Assembly (NCBI GenBank): GCA_910588505.1
Contig: CAJUPQ010000004.1
Location: forward strand, 1 to 64,000
Direction: 5' to 3'
DNA: 64,000 nucleotides
From: an uncultured Hungatella sp.
GTDB lineage: Bacteria; Bacillota; Clostridia; Lachnospirales; Lachnospiraceae
Under the pieces are notes generated by a model. That model saw only the letters and a list, made by a program, of their open reading frames with translations. It was not told the DNA's origin and searched no databases. This document shows, in pieces, positions 27,689-36,425 of this stretch. Within the stretch, counting starts at the first letter, position 1. Each line of letters opens with the position of its first letter. A program made the position numbers and the translations under genes.

Positions 27689-27964
27689 ATGCAGGAAGCA
27701 ATATTAAAGGTGCAGAACTTAGGAGTACCGCCAGAAGGCTTTGAGGGCGATTCCTTTCCCGGCGATGAGGAATTTCCCGATGAAGACACTCTCCAGTTCT
27801 GGGATGACTGGGTTGAAGCGGTTGATTCCATAAAAAGGCCCATAACCTGGGAGGAGGCTGAAATTCTTATTACGTGCTCTCCTACCGAACCTATGGCAGG
27901 TGTTGAGTGGACATTTCTGCACTGTATCGAAAGCGTTTTCGCGCCCCAAAGGAGGCGGTTATGA
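27689..27964 (+). CDS. Small acidic protein, first gene of a coupled pair
   Basis: 91 residues, very acidic in the first half (EGDSFPGDEEFPDEDTLQFW), soluble, no family recognised. ATG at 27689 follows GGAGG with 8-base spacing. The stop overlaps the start of the next gene as ATGA, so the two are translationally coupled. Codon use and ribosome sites look genuine. A toxin/immunity or regulator/anchor pair is possible but unsupported. Confidence 0.65.
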   Translation: MQEAILKVQNLGVPPEGFEGDSFPGDEEFPDEDTLQFWDDWVEAVDSIKRPITWEEAEILITCSPTEPMAGVEWTFLHCIESVFAPQRRRL

Positions 27965-28362
27965 AAAGGCTGAAACCATTGGCAGTCTTCCTTTTATCCC
28001 TGCCATGTATTCTGGCAGTCATTTGGGTTGCAGGTGAGATTTTCGGCATGTATGCAAACCACATGGCAACCAGGAAACAGACCAGTACGCTGGAGGAACA
28101 TTTAGAAAGAGAAATCCCGGATATTGAGATTATACGCCTCTATTCGGAAACCGGAAATACGTCGGGAACCGGAAACCATGTTGAATGTCTCTCCTCTGCC
28201 CTTTTTTCCACGCAAATGCAGAAGCCTGACATAGAGGAGCGCCTGTCAAAGTACTATATTTTTGATGAATGGAGCTGTTATGTGGATAAAACGGAGGACG
28301 GGTACTACATCATCTATGTCAATACATCCGCTCCCTTTCCGGATAATATAGAGGGGCATTAA
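27961..28362 (+). CDS. Membrane-anchored small protein, second gene of a coupled pair
   Basis: 133 residues: a short basic N-terminus (MKRLK), one hydrophobic segment at about 5-30 that may be an uncleaved anchor, then an extracytoplasmic domain with no family I know (YYIFDEWSCYVDKTEDGYYIIYV). ATG at 27961 follows AAAGGAGG and overlaps the upstream stop. A longer frame from 27907 would overlap the first gene and is not preferred. Confidence 0.65.
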   Translation: MKRLKPLAVFLLSLPCILAVIWVAGEIFGMYANHMATRKQTSTLEEHLEREIPDIEIIRLYSETGNTSGTGNHVECLSSALFSTQMQKPDIEERLSKYYIFDEWSCYVDKTEDGYYIIYVNTSAPFPDNIEGH

Positions 28363-28377
28363 TTAAAAACCGCCCTG

Positions 28378-28605
28378 TCAGAAGCGCAGATAAAATGAAG
28401 CGGGCTTGATGGGGCAGCCAATGAGACTGAGCTGGGGAAGGGGCAAAAGGGAAATCCCCAGCCTTTTTTCCGCAAAAGCTGAAGCCCACTGGCTCACCGC
28501 CTGCTCGCTGGCCCCCGCGCACACCATCATAACCAGCAGAATCCAAAAAATCTTCAGCCTCTGGGGGAAATACTTGGGGAACTGGTTCCCCATAAGAGAA
28601 GCCAA
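28378..28605 (-). pseudogene. MFS transporter fragment
   Basis: The frame contains LVMMVCAGASEQAVSQWASAFAE, a highly characteristic segment of Firmicute major facilitator proteins, preceded by FPKYFPQRLKIFW. Only about 50 residues of the transporter remain; sequences on both sides are unrelated. It is a scar of a deleted gene. Confidence 0.7.
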
Positions 28606-28679
28606 TTCCGGTCTGCCAAATTGCTTTTATATTGATCTGCACAGCTAAAAAGAATAGACAGCGCTTTCTCTTTTGTCAT
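28554..28679 (-). pseudogene. 5' stub of another gene fused to the MFS fragment
   Basis: ATG at 28679 behind AAAAAGGAGT begins MTKEKALSILFSCADQYKSN and continues LADRNWLLLW before running out of frame across the MFS scrap to a TGA at 28554. The N-terminus resembles small phage-associated proteins of the PBECR4 type (MTK..AL.IL..CA..Y..NL..RN); this is from memory. The functional start and ribosome site suggest a deletion joined two genes. The remaining 28680-28929 holds only GC-rich hairpins (GGGAGGC..GCCTCCC and GGCAGG..CCTGCC). Confidence 0.45.
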
Positions 28680-28929
28680 CCCAGACTCCTTTTTCTTCGA
28701 TTTCAAAGGGAGGCTGTAACACCGCAGTGCTACGCGCCTCCCTTAATGACTGATTTTATCGTTGCCCGCCAACCTCAGGTCCATTCGCCCTGCATGGATT
28801 TCGGATTATAGGTGTCAGCCACACCGGCAGGATGTCGCCTGCCTTCCTGTTATTATTATATTCCATTTACAGTAAAATAGCAAGCCTTTCTGTTTTCGGC
28901 CAAGCCCCGACGCCCTGCTTTGATATGTG

Positions 28930-29667
28930 TTAATTAAAAATTTCAGTGCTTTTAGAAGTAATGATAAAACCGTTTTCATTGTCTTCCGGAATAATTTCAA
29001 AACATACGGTGCCAATATTGCTTTCGCCCTCAAAATCAACCGTATATCTTACCGTAATAAAATCACCGGATTCCTCATAATCGGCAAACGCGTATTGATA
29101 ATCAGGAAAATCAGAAACGCCAATGTAATAGTAACCATTCTGATAAAAGAAAGAGGTTTGCCCTTGTTCCATATCTTCAAAAGAAGGTTTTATATCTGGC
29201 AGGTCAATGCCAAACACCAATTTTGCATAGGCTTCTGCTTCTTCTAAACTAATTTTAACAACTGTTTCATCGAATCCTAAATCTTCACGATACACCTCTT
29301 CTGTTTCCACACCTTCAAATGCGCCGGTGTAAGAATAAAACAGGAAATCCCGCCAAAACGTTTCATCCTTTGTTGTCTGGGAATTGAAATCATTCAATTC
29401 TCTACACATCTGTGCCAGAAATTCCTTTCCCTGTTCCGTAAGTTCAAAAGCTGTTTCTGTCCCTTGCTGGGATTTCTGTTCATCCCCCGCAGAATCGGTT
29501 GTCTCCATTTCACCTGACGGTTCTTCCGGATTCTTTTTCGTGTCGGTTGTTGTTTCAGTTTCAAGAACAGAGATACTGTTTTCCAATGCTTCCTGTCTTT
29601 TATTTGTTCCGCAAGCGGTTAGACATAACATCATGGCCATAACTACTAATAAATATACTTTTTTCAT
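28930..29667 (-). CDS. Lipoprotein of unknown function
   Basis: 245 residues. Signal peptide with lipobox CLTACG (Cys near residue 19), then a Thr/Glu-rich linker and a soluble domain (ETFWRDFLFYSYTGAFEGVE, QNGYYYIGVSDFPDYQYAFADYEE) typical of many clostridial extracytoplasmic lipoproteins but without a name I know. I start at MKKVYLL behind AAAGGAGACCAG; the frame is open upstream to 29928 but that part overlaps the antiporter gene and has no ribosome site. The 200 bp between the two genes holds no recognised signal. Confidence 0.8.
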   Translation of the reverse strand: MKKVYLLVVMAMMLCLTACGTNKRQEALENSISVLETETTTDTKKNPEEPSGEMETTDSAGDEQKSQQGTETAFELTEQGKEFLAQMCRELNDFNSQTTKDETFWRDFLFYSYTGAFEGVETEEVYREDLGFDETVVKISLEEAEAYAKLVFGIDLPDIKPSFEDMEQGQTSFFYQNGYYYIGVSDFPDYQYAFADYEESGDFITVRYTVDFEGESNIGTVCFEIIPEDNENGFIITSKSTEIFN

Positions 29668-29878
29668 TTTATCTGGTCTCCTTTTCAAAGTGTAAATTGT
29701 CACAGGAGTCATTATATGCCTTTGGGAATCATAAGTAAAGCATATCTTTTCCGTTCCCCCACCAAAGGTAACTTCCGCATTTCCGCCATGTATATCCATA
29801 AAACGGGGCAGCAAGGACCCGGTCACTTTTGAGCCTGCCCACCCAGAGGGTAAGGGACGGTTTGACCAAATTTTCAAG

Positions 29879-31135
29879 TCATCTCTGCTTCCCAAGAATC
29901 GCCTGGTCAGAGATTTCCCCGGCGGCAATCAGCGCCTTTTTAGTCAATGTAGGGCCGACTAATTCATAGACCAGCACAGCAAACAAAACCACATTCCGTA
30001 CCATTTTTCCATCAGAAAGAGACGCCGCGGTGAGAGTCATGCCAAGGGCAACGCCTGCCTGAGGCAAAAGAGTAATCCCCAGATATTTCCGGATATTTTT
30101 ATCACATCCTGTCATGGCGCAGCTGCCGTAGGCTCCGAAGATTTTGCCTGCGGAGCGGGACGCAATAAACAAAACTCCAATAAGAAGGGCGGCCGGATTA
30201 CTTAAAATCTGCAAATCCAGCGCGGCGCCGGAAAGGACAAAAAACAGAACCGACAAAGGAGTGGTCCAACGGTCAAGGCGCTCCATAAGGGCGGCGGAGG
30301 TTCCGCATATATTACAGAAGACCGTGCCGGTTATCATGCACACCAACAGAAGCGAAAAACTGCAGTGTACCGGCCCCGCGTTAAATTCTATTTTGGATAG
30401 CCCAACAGTCAGCAGCACAAAGGCTACGGAGACAGAAATACGGTTTGCCCGGGAATGGAAATACCGTTCGCTCCAGTTCAGCAAGAGCCCGCTGACCATT
30501 CCAAGAAGAACGGACAGGACAATTTCCAAAATTGGTTCCACAGCCACGGTAATCACACTGATTCCGCCCTGCTCCAGGGCGCTGGCAATACCGAAAGAGG
30601 CGGCAAAAAGTATCAGACCTACCGCATCGTCAATAGCCACCACCATCAGCAGAAGCCGGGTAAGAGGCCCGTCTGCCTGATACTGACGGACAACCATAAG
30701 GGTTGCGGCGGGAGCTGTCGCGGCCGCAATAGCCCCCAGGGTAATGGCCGAAGGCAGAGAAAGGGCTGTCGGAAAACACATATGAAACAGAATCAGCGCC
30801 ACATCCACCACAAAAGTAGTGGCTACAGCCTGGAGGATTCCCACGGTGATTGCCTGCCTGCCCATTTTTTTCAGATCGTCAAGACGAAATTCATTTCCAA
30901 TAGTAAAAGCGATAAAGCCTAATGCCGCGTCAGAGATGATTCCCAAAGCGCTGACCTCTTCCGGAGTATGGAAGCCCACGCCGGCAAGGCCCAGCCGTCC
31001 GATACAGTAGGGGCCAAAAAGAAGACCTGTGATCAGGTAAGCCGTGACAGCGGGCAGCCCGATCTTTTTGACCAGCCGCGACATCAAAAGCCCTCCGATC
31101 AGGGCCAGCGAGATACAAAGAAGAAGATTTTTCAT
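29879..31135 (-). CDS. Cation:proton antiporter (CPA2 family)
   Basis: 418-residue membrane protein with about 12 hydrophobic segments of the Na+(K+)/H+ exchanger domain. Motifs include GLPAVTAYLITGLLFGPYCIG near the N-terminus and ATAPAATLMVVRQ then LLMVVAIDDAVGLILFA, with the paired acidic residues of the CPA2 ion site. No C-terminal RCK/TrkA-N domain is present, so it is a short form. Start MKNLLLC follows GAAAGGTGGTATTATT. Ion specificity is not determinable. Confidence 0.88.
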   Translation of the reverse strand: MKNLLLCISLALIGGLLMSRLVKKIGLPAVTAYLITGLLFGPYCIGRLGLAGVGFHTPEEVSALGIISDAALGFIAFTIGNEFRLDDLKKMGRQAITVGILQAVATTFVVDVALILFHMCFPTALSLPSAITLGAIAAATAPAATLMVVRQYQADGPLTRLLLMVVAIDDAVGLILFAASFGIASALEQGGISVITVAVEPILEIVLSVLLGMVSGLLLNWSERYFHSRANRISVSVAFVLLTVGLSKIEFNAGPVHCSFSLLLVCMITGTVFCNICGTSAALMERLDRWTTPLSVLFFVLSGAALDLQILSNPAALLIGVLFIASRSAGKIFGAYGSCAMTGCDKNIRKYLGITLLPQAGVALGMTLTAASLSDGKMVRNVVLFAVLVYELVGPTLTKKALIAAGEISDQAILGKQR

Positions 31136-31368
31136 AATAATACCACCTTTCTCATGGCTGTTTTGGGTCGGAATTGGCAAACATGAATTGAGCAGTTCCA
31201 ATCTTTCGCAGTCTTTGTATATTTATTTTTTCTACATAAATATAGCACTTTTCTTCTGAAAATCAAGTGTCTATTTCTAATAAAAATTCGGATAATCTCT
31301 CTGGGTATCTGCCAAAAAAGTCTCAGCAGCAAACCACCCGGAATGCGATTCCCAATCCCCCGGCTGCC

Positions 31369-31686
31369 TCAACAACGTTGACTTAACACCCACCGGTTTT
31401 CCGTCTGATAATAAATAAGCCATGCTCTTATTTCTCGGTTCCCGACAAACAGTGTGCAGTCGTACTCCACGGATGGAACCCCTGCATACATCCGTTTCTC
31501 CTGGGAATGAACCTTGATTTTACGGATAGTCTGAATCTGGCCGTCCTCATCTTCTATCTTCAACATTAACGGTATCATCCTCCCGGTGCTGGTAAACCAG
31601 CACTCACAGGCGATTTTCCTCTGGGTTCCCCTGACATGCCGCTCTCTCTCCGGCTGCCGGGAATGGATGCCGATTCCAAATGCCAT
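31369..31686 (-). CDS. Small conserved-looking protein beside DNA polymerase IV
   Basis: 105 residues, soluble, no name I recognise. It begins MAFGIGIHSRQPERERHVRG and has a beta-rich middle (MIPLMLKIEDEDGQIQTIRK) and an aromatic C-terminus (AWLIYYQTENRWVLS). ATG at 31686 follows AGGAGG with 7-base spacing. Position 145 bp after dinB suggests it is part of the SOS transcript, in the place the YolD-like gene takes at the other locus. Confidence 0.7.
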   Translation of the reverse strand: MAFGIGIHSRQPERERHVRGTQRKIACECWFTSTGRMIPLMLKIEDEDGQIQTIRKIKVHSQEKRMYAGVPSVEYDCTLFVGNREIRAWLIYYQTENRWVLSQRC

Positions 31687-31724
31687 ATTCCGCCCTCCTG
31701 TCATAAGTATTGGTACACAAAGCT

Positions 31725-31780
31725 GTGCGTCTGCGAAGCGACGGCGTAGTGGTGCCTACGTCTAGCTTCGCAGACGTGCA
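31725..31780. other. Long hairpin between dinB and the 105-aa gene
   Basis: GTCTGCGAAGC and GCTTCGCAGAC form a perfect 11-bp stem (12 bp with the flanking C/G), and the enclosed GACGGCGTAG / CTACGTC extends it inward. There is no U-tract on either strand, so a processing or stabilising RNA stem is more likely than a terminator. Confidence 0.6.
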
Positions 31781-31831
31781 GATGACACCGATATCAAGCA
31801 ATTTATTCACCGAAATTTAAGCAATGCTGTA

Positions 31832-33046
31832 CTAGCCGCCGCTCATGTGGTCTATGGCCCGGCCTAAAAATACGGCGCGCTTCACCGCGTCCATGCCAAA
31901 ACAGTCTCTGATGTCATCAATGGTTTTATCCAGCCTGGAAAGTTTCTCATAATCAATTTCGTCAAACAGGCTGCCCTGTCTGAATCTCTCCCCGCCGCTT
32001 ATGTCAGCCGTATGCACCCCTAGATGCCGGACCGGCTGTCCGTTCCACATTTCCCTGAATAATTTGCAGGCCGCCTGACAGATTTCCACCGTCAGGTCGG
32101 TGGCATTGTACAGCCTCCTCTGATGGGAGACATAAGAAAGGTCCCAATACCGGATTCCTACGGATACCACCCCCGCCCTGACCTCATCCATGCGCAGGCG
32201 GGCCCCAACCGTTTCGCTGAGAGCCAGCAATACCTTGTCCGCCGTCTCCACATCCGTCACGTCCGCGGGAGTGGTGGTACTGTTCCCATACCCTTTATTT
32301 GCCTCCGGTTCCATGAGAACAGGGGATGAGTCCACCCCATTGGCAAATCCCCAGATCACTTCCCCATGTTTCTTTAACAGTCCCCTAAGCCACTTAGGGT
32401 CCTCCGCCGCCAGTTCCCCTATGGTTCGTATTCCCACGGAAAACAGCTTTTTAGCGGTAGCTCGCCCCACGAAAAATAGGTCCGACACGGGAAGAGGCCA
32501 CATTTTTTCCCGTATCTCCTCCGGGTACAGGGTGTGTACCCGATTGGGTTTTTGAAAATCAGAAGCCATCTTCGCAAGCAGCTTATTGCTTGAAATCCCC
32601 ACATTGACCGTAAATCCCAGAGTTTCATAAATCCGTTCTTTTATCTGCCGCCCCGTCTCTTCTGGTGTCCCAAACAAATGGCAGCTGGCGCTCATATCCA
32701 CAAAAGCCTCATCAATACTGTAGGGCTCCACCACATCGGAATAGTCCCGGAGAATCTCCATAAATGCCCCGGAACATTTCTCATACAGCCCGTAATCGGG
32801 CGGCACCAGAATCAGCCCCGGACATTTCATCTTAGCTTCCCAAAGAGCCTCCCCGGTTTTCACCCCATATTTCTTTGCAGGGATAGATTTGGCCAGAATA
32901 ATTCCGTGGCGCAGGGCCGCGTCTCCTCCTACGGCGGAGGCCGTCATTCTTAGGTCCTGCTTTCCCCCTCTATGGGCCAGACGATAAACAGCCTCCCAGG
33001 AGAGGAAGGCTGAATTGACGTCAATATGAAATATAATCTTATTCAA
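31832..33046 (-). CDS. dinB: DNA polymerase IV (Y family)
   Basis: Error-prone translesion polymerase of 404 residues. IIFHIDVNSAFLSWEA holds the first catalytic Asp; EPYSIDEAFVDMSA holds the Asp-Glu pair. The little finger ends with QGSLF at residues 357-361, a beta-clamp motif. I start at TTG 33046 (LNKIIFHIDVN), behind GGGAGGTG; the longer frame from 33085 would start inside the promoter. Two LexA boxes lie upstream, one covering the region between ribosome site and start codon. Confidence 0.93.
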   Translation of the reverse strand: MNKIIFHIDVNSAFLSWEAVYRLAHRGGKQDLRMTASAVGGDAALRHGIILAKSIPAKKYGVKTGEALWEAKMKCPGLILVPPDYGLYEKCSGAFMEILRDYSDVVEPYSIDEAFVDMSASCHLFGTPEETGRQIKERIYETLGFTVNVGISSNKLLAKMASDFQKPNRVHTLYPEEIREKMWPLPVSDLFFVGRATAKKLFSVGIRTIGELAAEDPKWLRGLLKKHGEVIWGFANGVDSSPVLMEPEANKGYGNSTTTPADVTDVETADKVLLALSETVGARLRMDEVRAGVVSVGIRYWDLSYVSHQRRLYNATDLTVEICQAACKLFREMWNGQPVRHLGVHTADISGGERFRQGSLFDEIDYEKLSRLDKTIDDIRDCFGMDAVKRAVFLGRAIDHMSGG

Positions 33047-33056
33047 ACGTATGTTC
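33044..33056 (-). promoter_or_regulatory. Second LexA box at the dinB start codon
   Basis: GAACATACGTTTG on the minus strand, overlapping the spacer between GGGAGGTG and the TTG start codon. It matches the LexA consensus and lies 35 bp from the promoter box, so two LexA dimers could bind on nearly the same face. Confidence 0.7.
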
Positions 33057-33071
33057 ACCTCCCATGTGTAT

Positions 33072-33100
33072 ATGTTAACAAACATACGTTCTTATTTCAA
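33072..33100 (-). promoter_or_regulatory. SOS promoter with LexA box, dinB
   Basis: TTGAAA (33100-33095) and TAACAT (33077-33072) with 17-bp spacing; AGAACGTATGTTTG (33092-33079) lies in the spacer, identical to the box before the 20353-21882 polymerase. Confidence 0.85.
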
Positions 33101-33198
33101 CCGGTAAATTATACCATGTCCCCAGCCCTCAGTCTGCAGCCAATTGATACGCTTTCCCGGAATACCATATTCTTCGGAAAGAGGCCGGACACAACTGC

Positions 33199-33804
33199 CT
33201 AAAACAAGGTCAGCTGTTCATAATCGGCTCTCCTCTCCAAAAGGCAGGGCGTTTTATGAAGGATATGTTCCGCTTGTTTCTCATCCAGAATCCACGGGGC
33301 GATCTCATCTTCTTCCAGAATCAGCGGCATCCGGTCATGGACAGGCTTCATGGAATCATTGGCCCCTGTGGTGAGAATCACAAAACGCGCCCCGTCCTCA
33401 TACTGTCTGCAGCACCCTGCCATAAACAAAACCGGGCTGTCCTTTCTGTAAAAGGTATTCTTTTCTTTCCTCCGGTTCCATTCGTAGAACCATGCGGCAG
33501 GAACCACCATACGGCCATGGCGGATACTGTCACGAAACATCGGCTTTTCCATAGCGGATTCACATCTAGCGTTAAAAATCACCTGCTTCCCCTGAAACCC
33601 GGGAAATCCCCACCTCTGCCACCCACAGCGCAAAAATGCGCCCCTCCCTTCCAGAACAGGAGCCATCTGAGTGGGATAGATGTCCTTCTCTGCAATCCTT
33701 TTAATGGCTGCCATGGACTCCTGCCGTAACTTCCTGTCCACCTGCCGGACCAATTTTTCGATTTCCCGCGCTGTCTCATCATCTACATAGTATCTGCCGC
33801 ACAT
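33199..33804 (-). CDS. SRAP/HMCES-type protein (SOS response-associated peptidase, YedK family)
   Basis: 201-residue protein that forms a covalent link with abasic sites in single-stranded DNA through Cys2. Conserved residues are in place: Cys2 after Met removal (MCGRYY), Asn78-Ala79-Arg80, Glu108 in FYEW and His156 in HDRMP. The last five residues, QLTLF, are a beta-clamp-binding motif, consistent with a job at replication forks. It is about 110 bp upstream of the dinB promoter region on the same strand. I see no LexA box directly before it. Confidence 0.93.
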   Translation of the reverse strand: MCGRYYVDDETAREIEKLVRQVDRKLRQESMAAIKRIAEKDIYPTQMAPVLEGRGAFLRCGWQRWGFPGFQGKQVIFNARCESAMEKPMFRDSIRHGRMVVPAAWFYEWNRRKEKNTFYRKDSPVLFMAGCCRQYEDGARFVILTTGANDSMKPVHDRMPLILEEDEIAPWILDEKQAEHILHKTPCLLERRADYEQLTLF

Positions 33805-33879
33805 AAATCTCTCCTGAAAACTTTTCCTTTATCTTACTACTTATTCTGCATTCTCTCAAGCAATATTATACTGTGGTGT

Positions 33880-34656
33880 TTAAATAGAGGGTTGGGGTAA
33901 ATTAGGTGTATTGTTGAGTGAGCAAGGGGGCGAGGGTTGTCGCGATGCCAGGGAGGGAAGACAGACTGTGTGCAGGAACGGGATGCGCTGTTGGAGGAAA
34001 CAAGTATTTGCAGCAGCAAACAGGATGTAAAATAATTCCTGATGGTCATTATAAACCGCAGAAAACACATCCTTAAGCTGATCTGTTGCTATCTGCTCCA
34101 CCGGCATAAACACAGAATACAGTTCATTGGTATTGGCATAAATCTGGCGGTATATATGTTTTCCCCTGTCATCCAGCATGGCATAATAAGGGTACTTTAC
34201 ACCATCAAAATCCAGTCCTTCCCCTGTGTACCCTGTATCAATCTGGTTTTGAAGTTCCTTTGCAGCTTCATCGTCAATCTGCTCACGGTTTTCCTGTATC
34301 TGCTGATATCCATTTCTGCCCGATACATTTTTCGGCACAGCGATTTCCGACTGGTTCGGCAAAATATAATCCGATACAAGAGATTCCGCTATCACATCAT
34401 TTTTCAGGGGTTCCGTTTCAAATGCTCCTTCCTTCTGCCCGGTTTCTTCATTTTCCGCGCCATCATCAGGATAACCTGTCGTTTCTTCCTCAAGGTCATA
34501 GTCTCCCCCTATTGTTTCAGCGCTTTCCTGCCCCGAATATAAAAATGTCTCAATGTTATCCGTAATATCCGGTCTGAATATGGATATCCCACTTAGCATA
34601 CAGGAAATGACAAATACCACTGCCGTAATGTATATCAGCCTTTTTAAAAATCTCAC
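33880..34656 (-). pseudogene. Transglutaminase-like protein, truncated by the dispersed repeat
   Basis: The N-terminus has one membrane segment (residues about 5-25) and a Glu-rich linker. From GVKYPYYAMLDDRGKHIYRQ to VFSAVYNDHQELFYI it matches the region that precedes the transglutaminase core in clostridial secreted proteins, but the core with its Cys-His-Asp triad is missing. After FYILF the sequence is foreign and the last 25 or so residues (LPSLASRQPSPPCSLNNTPN) are the repeat R3 read backwards. The GTG start at 34656 sits too close to AAGGA to be certain. Confidence 0.65.
33901..33962 (+). repeat. Dispersed gene-end repeat, copy R3
   Basis: Reads TTAGGTGTATTGTTGAGTGAGC, then AAGGGGGCGAGGGTTGTCGC and TGCCAGGGAGGGAAG. 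It lies inside the broken transglutaminase gene, whose frame passes through it in reverse. Confidence 0.8.
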
Positions 34657-34825
34657 TCCTTGTCACCCATCCCTTCCTGGTTTTAACGCTTTATTTAATG
34701 ATACTAAAAAGCATATATACAATGACTTACAGCTATCATGTATATATGCTTTGTTTTAGTCCGCCAGGTAATTTACTGAGCTTTTATAAGATGAAATCTT
34801 TTCTAAAAATAACGATAACCGTCAA

Positions 34826-36425
34826 TTATTTACCCATAATGGTTTTGCCGGCTGTACGGCCGGATGTCATAGCTTCAAGCAAACCAGCGACTGTACGTCC
34901 ACCGGTAACCTCGCCGGCGGCGCATAATCCGGGAATTGCATTGCCGTCAGTACCAATGACTTCAGCACTTGTATTAACCTTTAAGCCGCCCTTTGTAATG
35001 TGAGCCGAAGGAGTTCTCGGACCGGCATAGAAAGGCGCTTCAAAGATACCAGGATTGCCGTCAGGGTTAATAAAGTCGCCTCCAAAAGAAGCACGATTGA
35101 ATTCCGGGTCAACACCTGTCTTAACAGCTTCGTTGAATTTTTCGATTGTCTCAACGAAATTCGCAGGATCAACGCCGATCAATCCGGCTAATTCTTCCAA
35201 AGTATCAGCTTTCACAACGATATCCGCATCTATTAAATCCTGAATGTTTTGTCCGCCATAAGTAGTACCATCTTCGCCAACGCCGGAATTGTTTTTATCA
35301 CATACCATATAGAAAATTCCGTCTGTCTGAACTAAAGCGGCATTTGAGAGCGTATCTCTGTCAGAAAGTTCATTTACAAATCGTTTCCCTTCTTTATTAA
35401 CATACAGGTTTGTACCCGTACCGATAAATGGATATGCATCCCCGGTTTTAGGATCACAAGTCGGTACTAACTGTAAATGTCCCATATCAACAACATCAGC
35501 GCCAATCTCTAATGCCATTTTAATTCCGTCGCCAACCATGGCCGGATCATTGTCAGTCTGTAATTTTGAAATGTCAGCCCATCTTCCGTCAGAATATTCA
35601 ATTAACATCTCTTTATTGGCTGAGAAACCGCCGGTAGCTAAAACTACGCCCTTATTAGCGTTTAATGTGTATTCAGTTCCGTCGGAAGCAGTGCCTTTCA
35701 CACCTACAACTTTGCCGTCAGCAGTAAGTAATTCACCGGCTCTGACTTCTTTAATAATCTCTACATTGTAATTCTTTTCTTCAATTGCATCTGTAAATAC
35801 GGAAATGAATCCGTCTCCGCCATGTGCTGAAACGGATGAGAACCATCTGGGCCATGTATCGCCTAATAAGAAACTTGGTGAATCCGTCCATTCAAATCCC
35901 AGTTCGCCTAACCACTCTTTCGTCGGTTTCGATTTAGCTACCAGATCATATAATAATTCCGGATCAGCAGCCTGGCTGAATCTGAAGAAGTATTGCAGTG
36001 ACATGTATTCTAATGAATCATAAACCTGAGTTTTGCCTTCGGCTTTATAAGCTTCCATATCCTCGGCTACTTTCTTTTGCCAGCCCTTAACTGCTTCATT
36101 ATCCGTCTCTCTGGCGATCAAAAATACCTGGCGTTTCGCCATGCTCTTTAATTTCGATGGATTTGATGGCGTCACTATCAAAAGTAACCTCCAGAGTTAC
36201 GTCTCCATTGTTTCCTTTCGCTGTAGCGGGATATGTACCTGCAGTGTATGTTCCGCCAGTCGCTGCACCTCCATCGTTCCCTTCAGTTTCAGCTGCAGTA
36301 GTAGCATCAGTACCTGCAGCGGTTGTTTCACCGGTACTTTCCTCTTTTGCGCCACAAGCTGCCAGGCTGACAGACATCATAGCAGTCAAGCCCAATAAGA
36401 AAATTTTTCTTTTTACGCTCTTCAT
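34826..36425 (-). pseudogene. FMN/FAD-binding lipoprotein (flavocytochrome c / fumarate-reductase-like) with internal deletion
   Basis: The 5' part encodes a lipoprotein signal (VSLAACG), a Thr/Ala/Gly-rich linker and the first part of an FMN-binding domain (TYTAGTYPATAKGNNGDVTLEV to EHGETPGI). It then shifts frame near 36120-36130. The 3' part is the end of an FAD_binding_2 domain (GVVLATGGFSANKEML, TYGGQNIQDLIDA, GGLKVNTSAEVIG, CAAGEVTGGRTVAG). The end of the FMN domain, with its Ser/Thr flavinylation motif, and the N-terminal Rossmann GxGxxG are absent. Normal members are about 600 residues; several hundred bases are deleted, so activity is unlikely. Confidence 0.8.

Noticed and set aside
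29668..29928. 87-residue N-terminal extension of the lipoprotein
   Set aside because: Overlaps the antiporter gene, lacks a ribosome site and would destroy the lipoprotein signal.
27387..31835. Shared GCAATGmTGTACTAG near 27391 and 31819 as a repeat
   Set aside because: Only about 15 bp match and the flanks differ; it may be chance.
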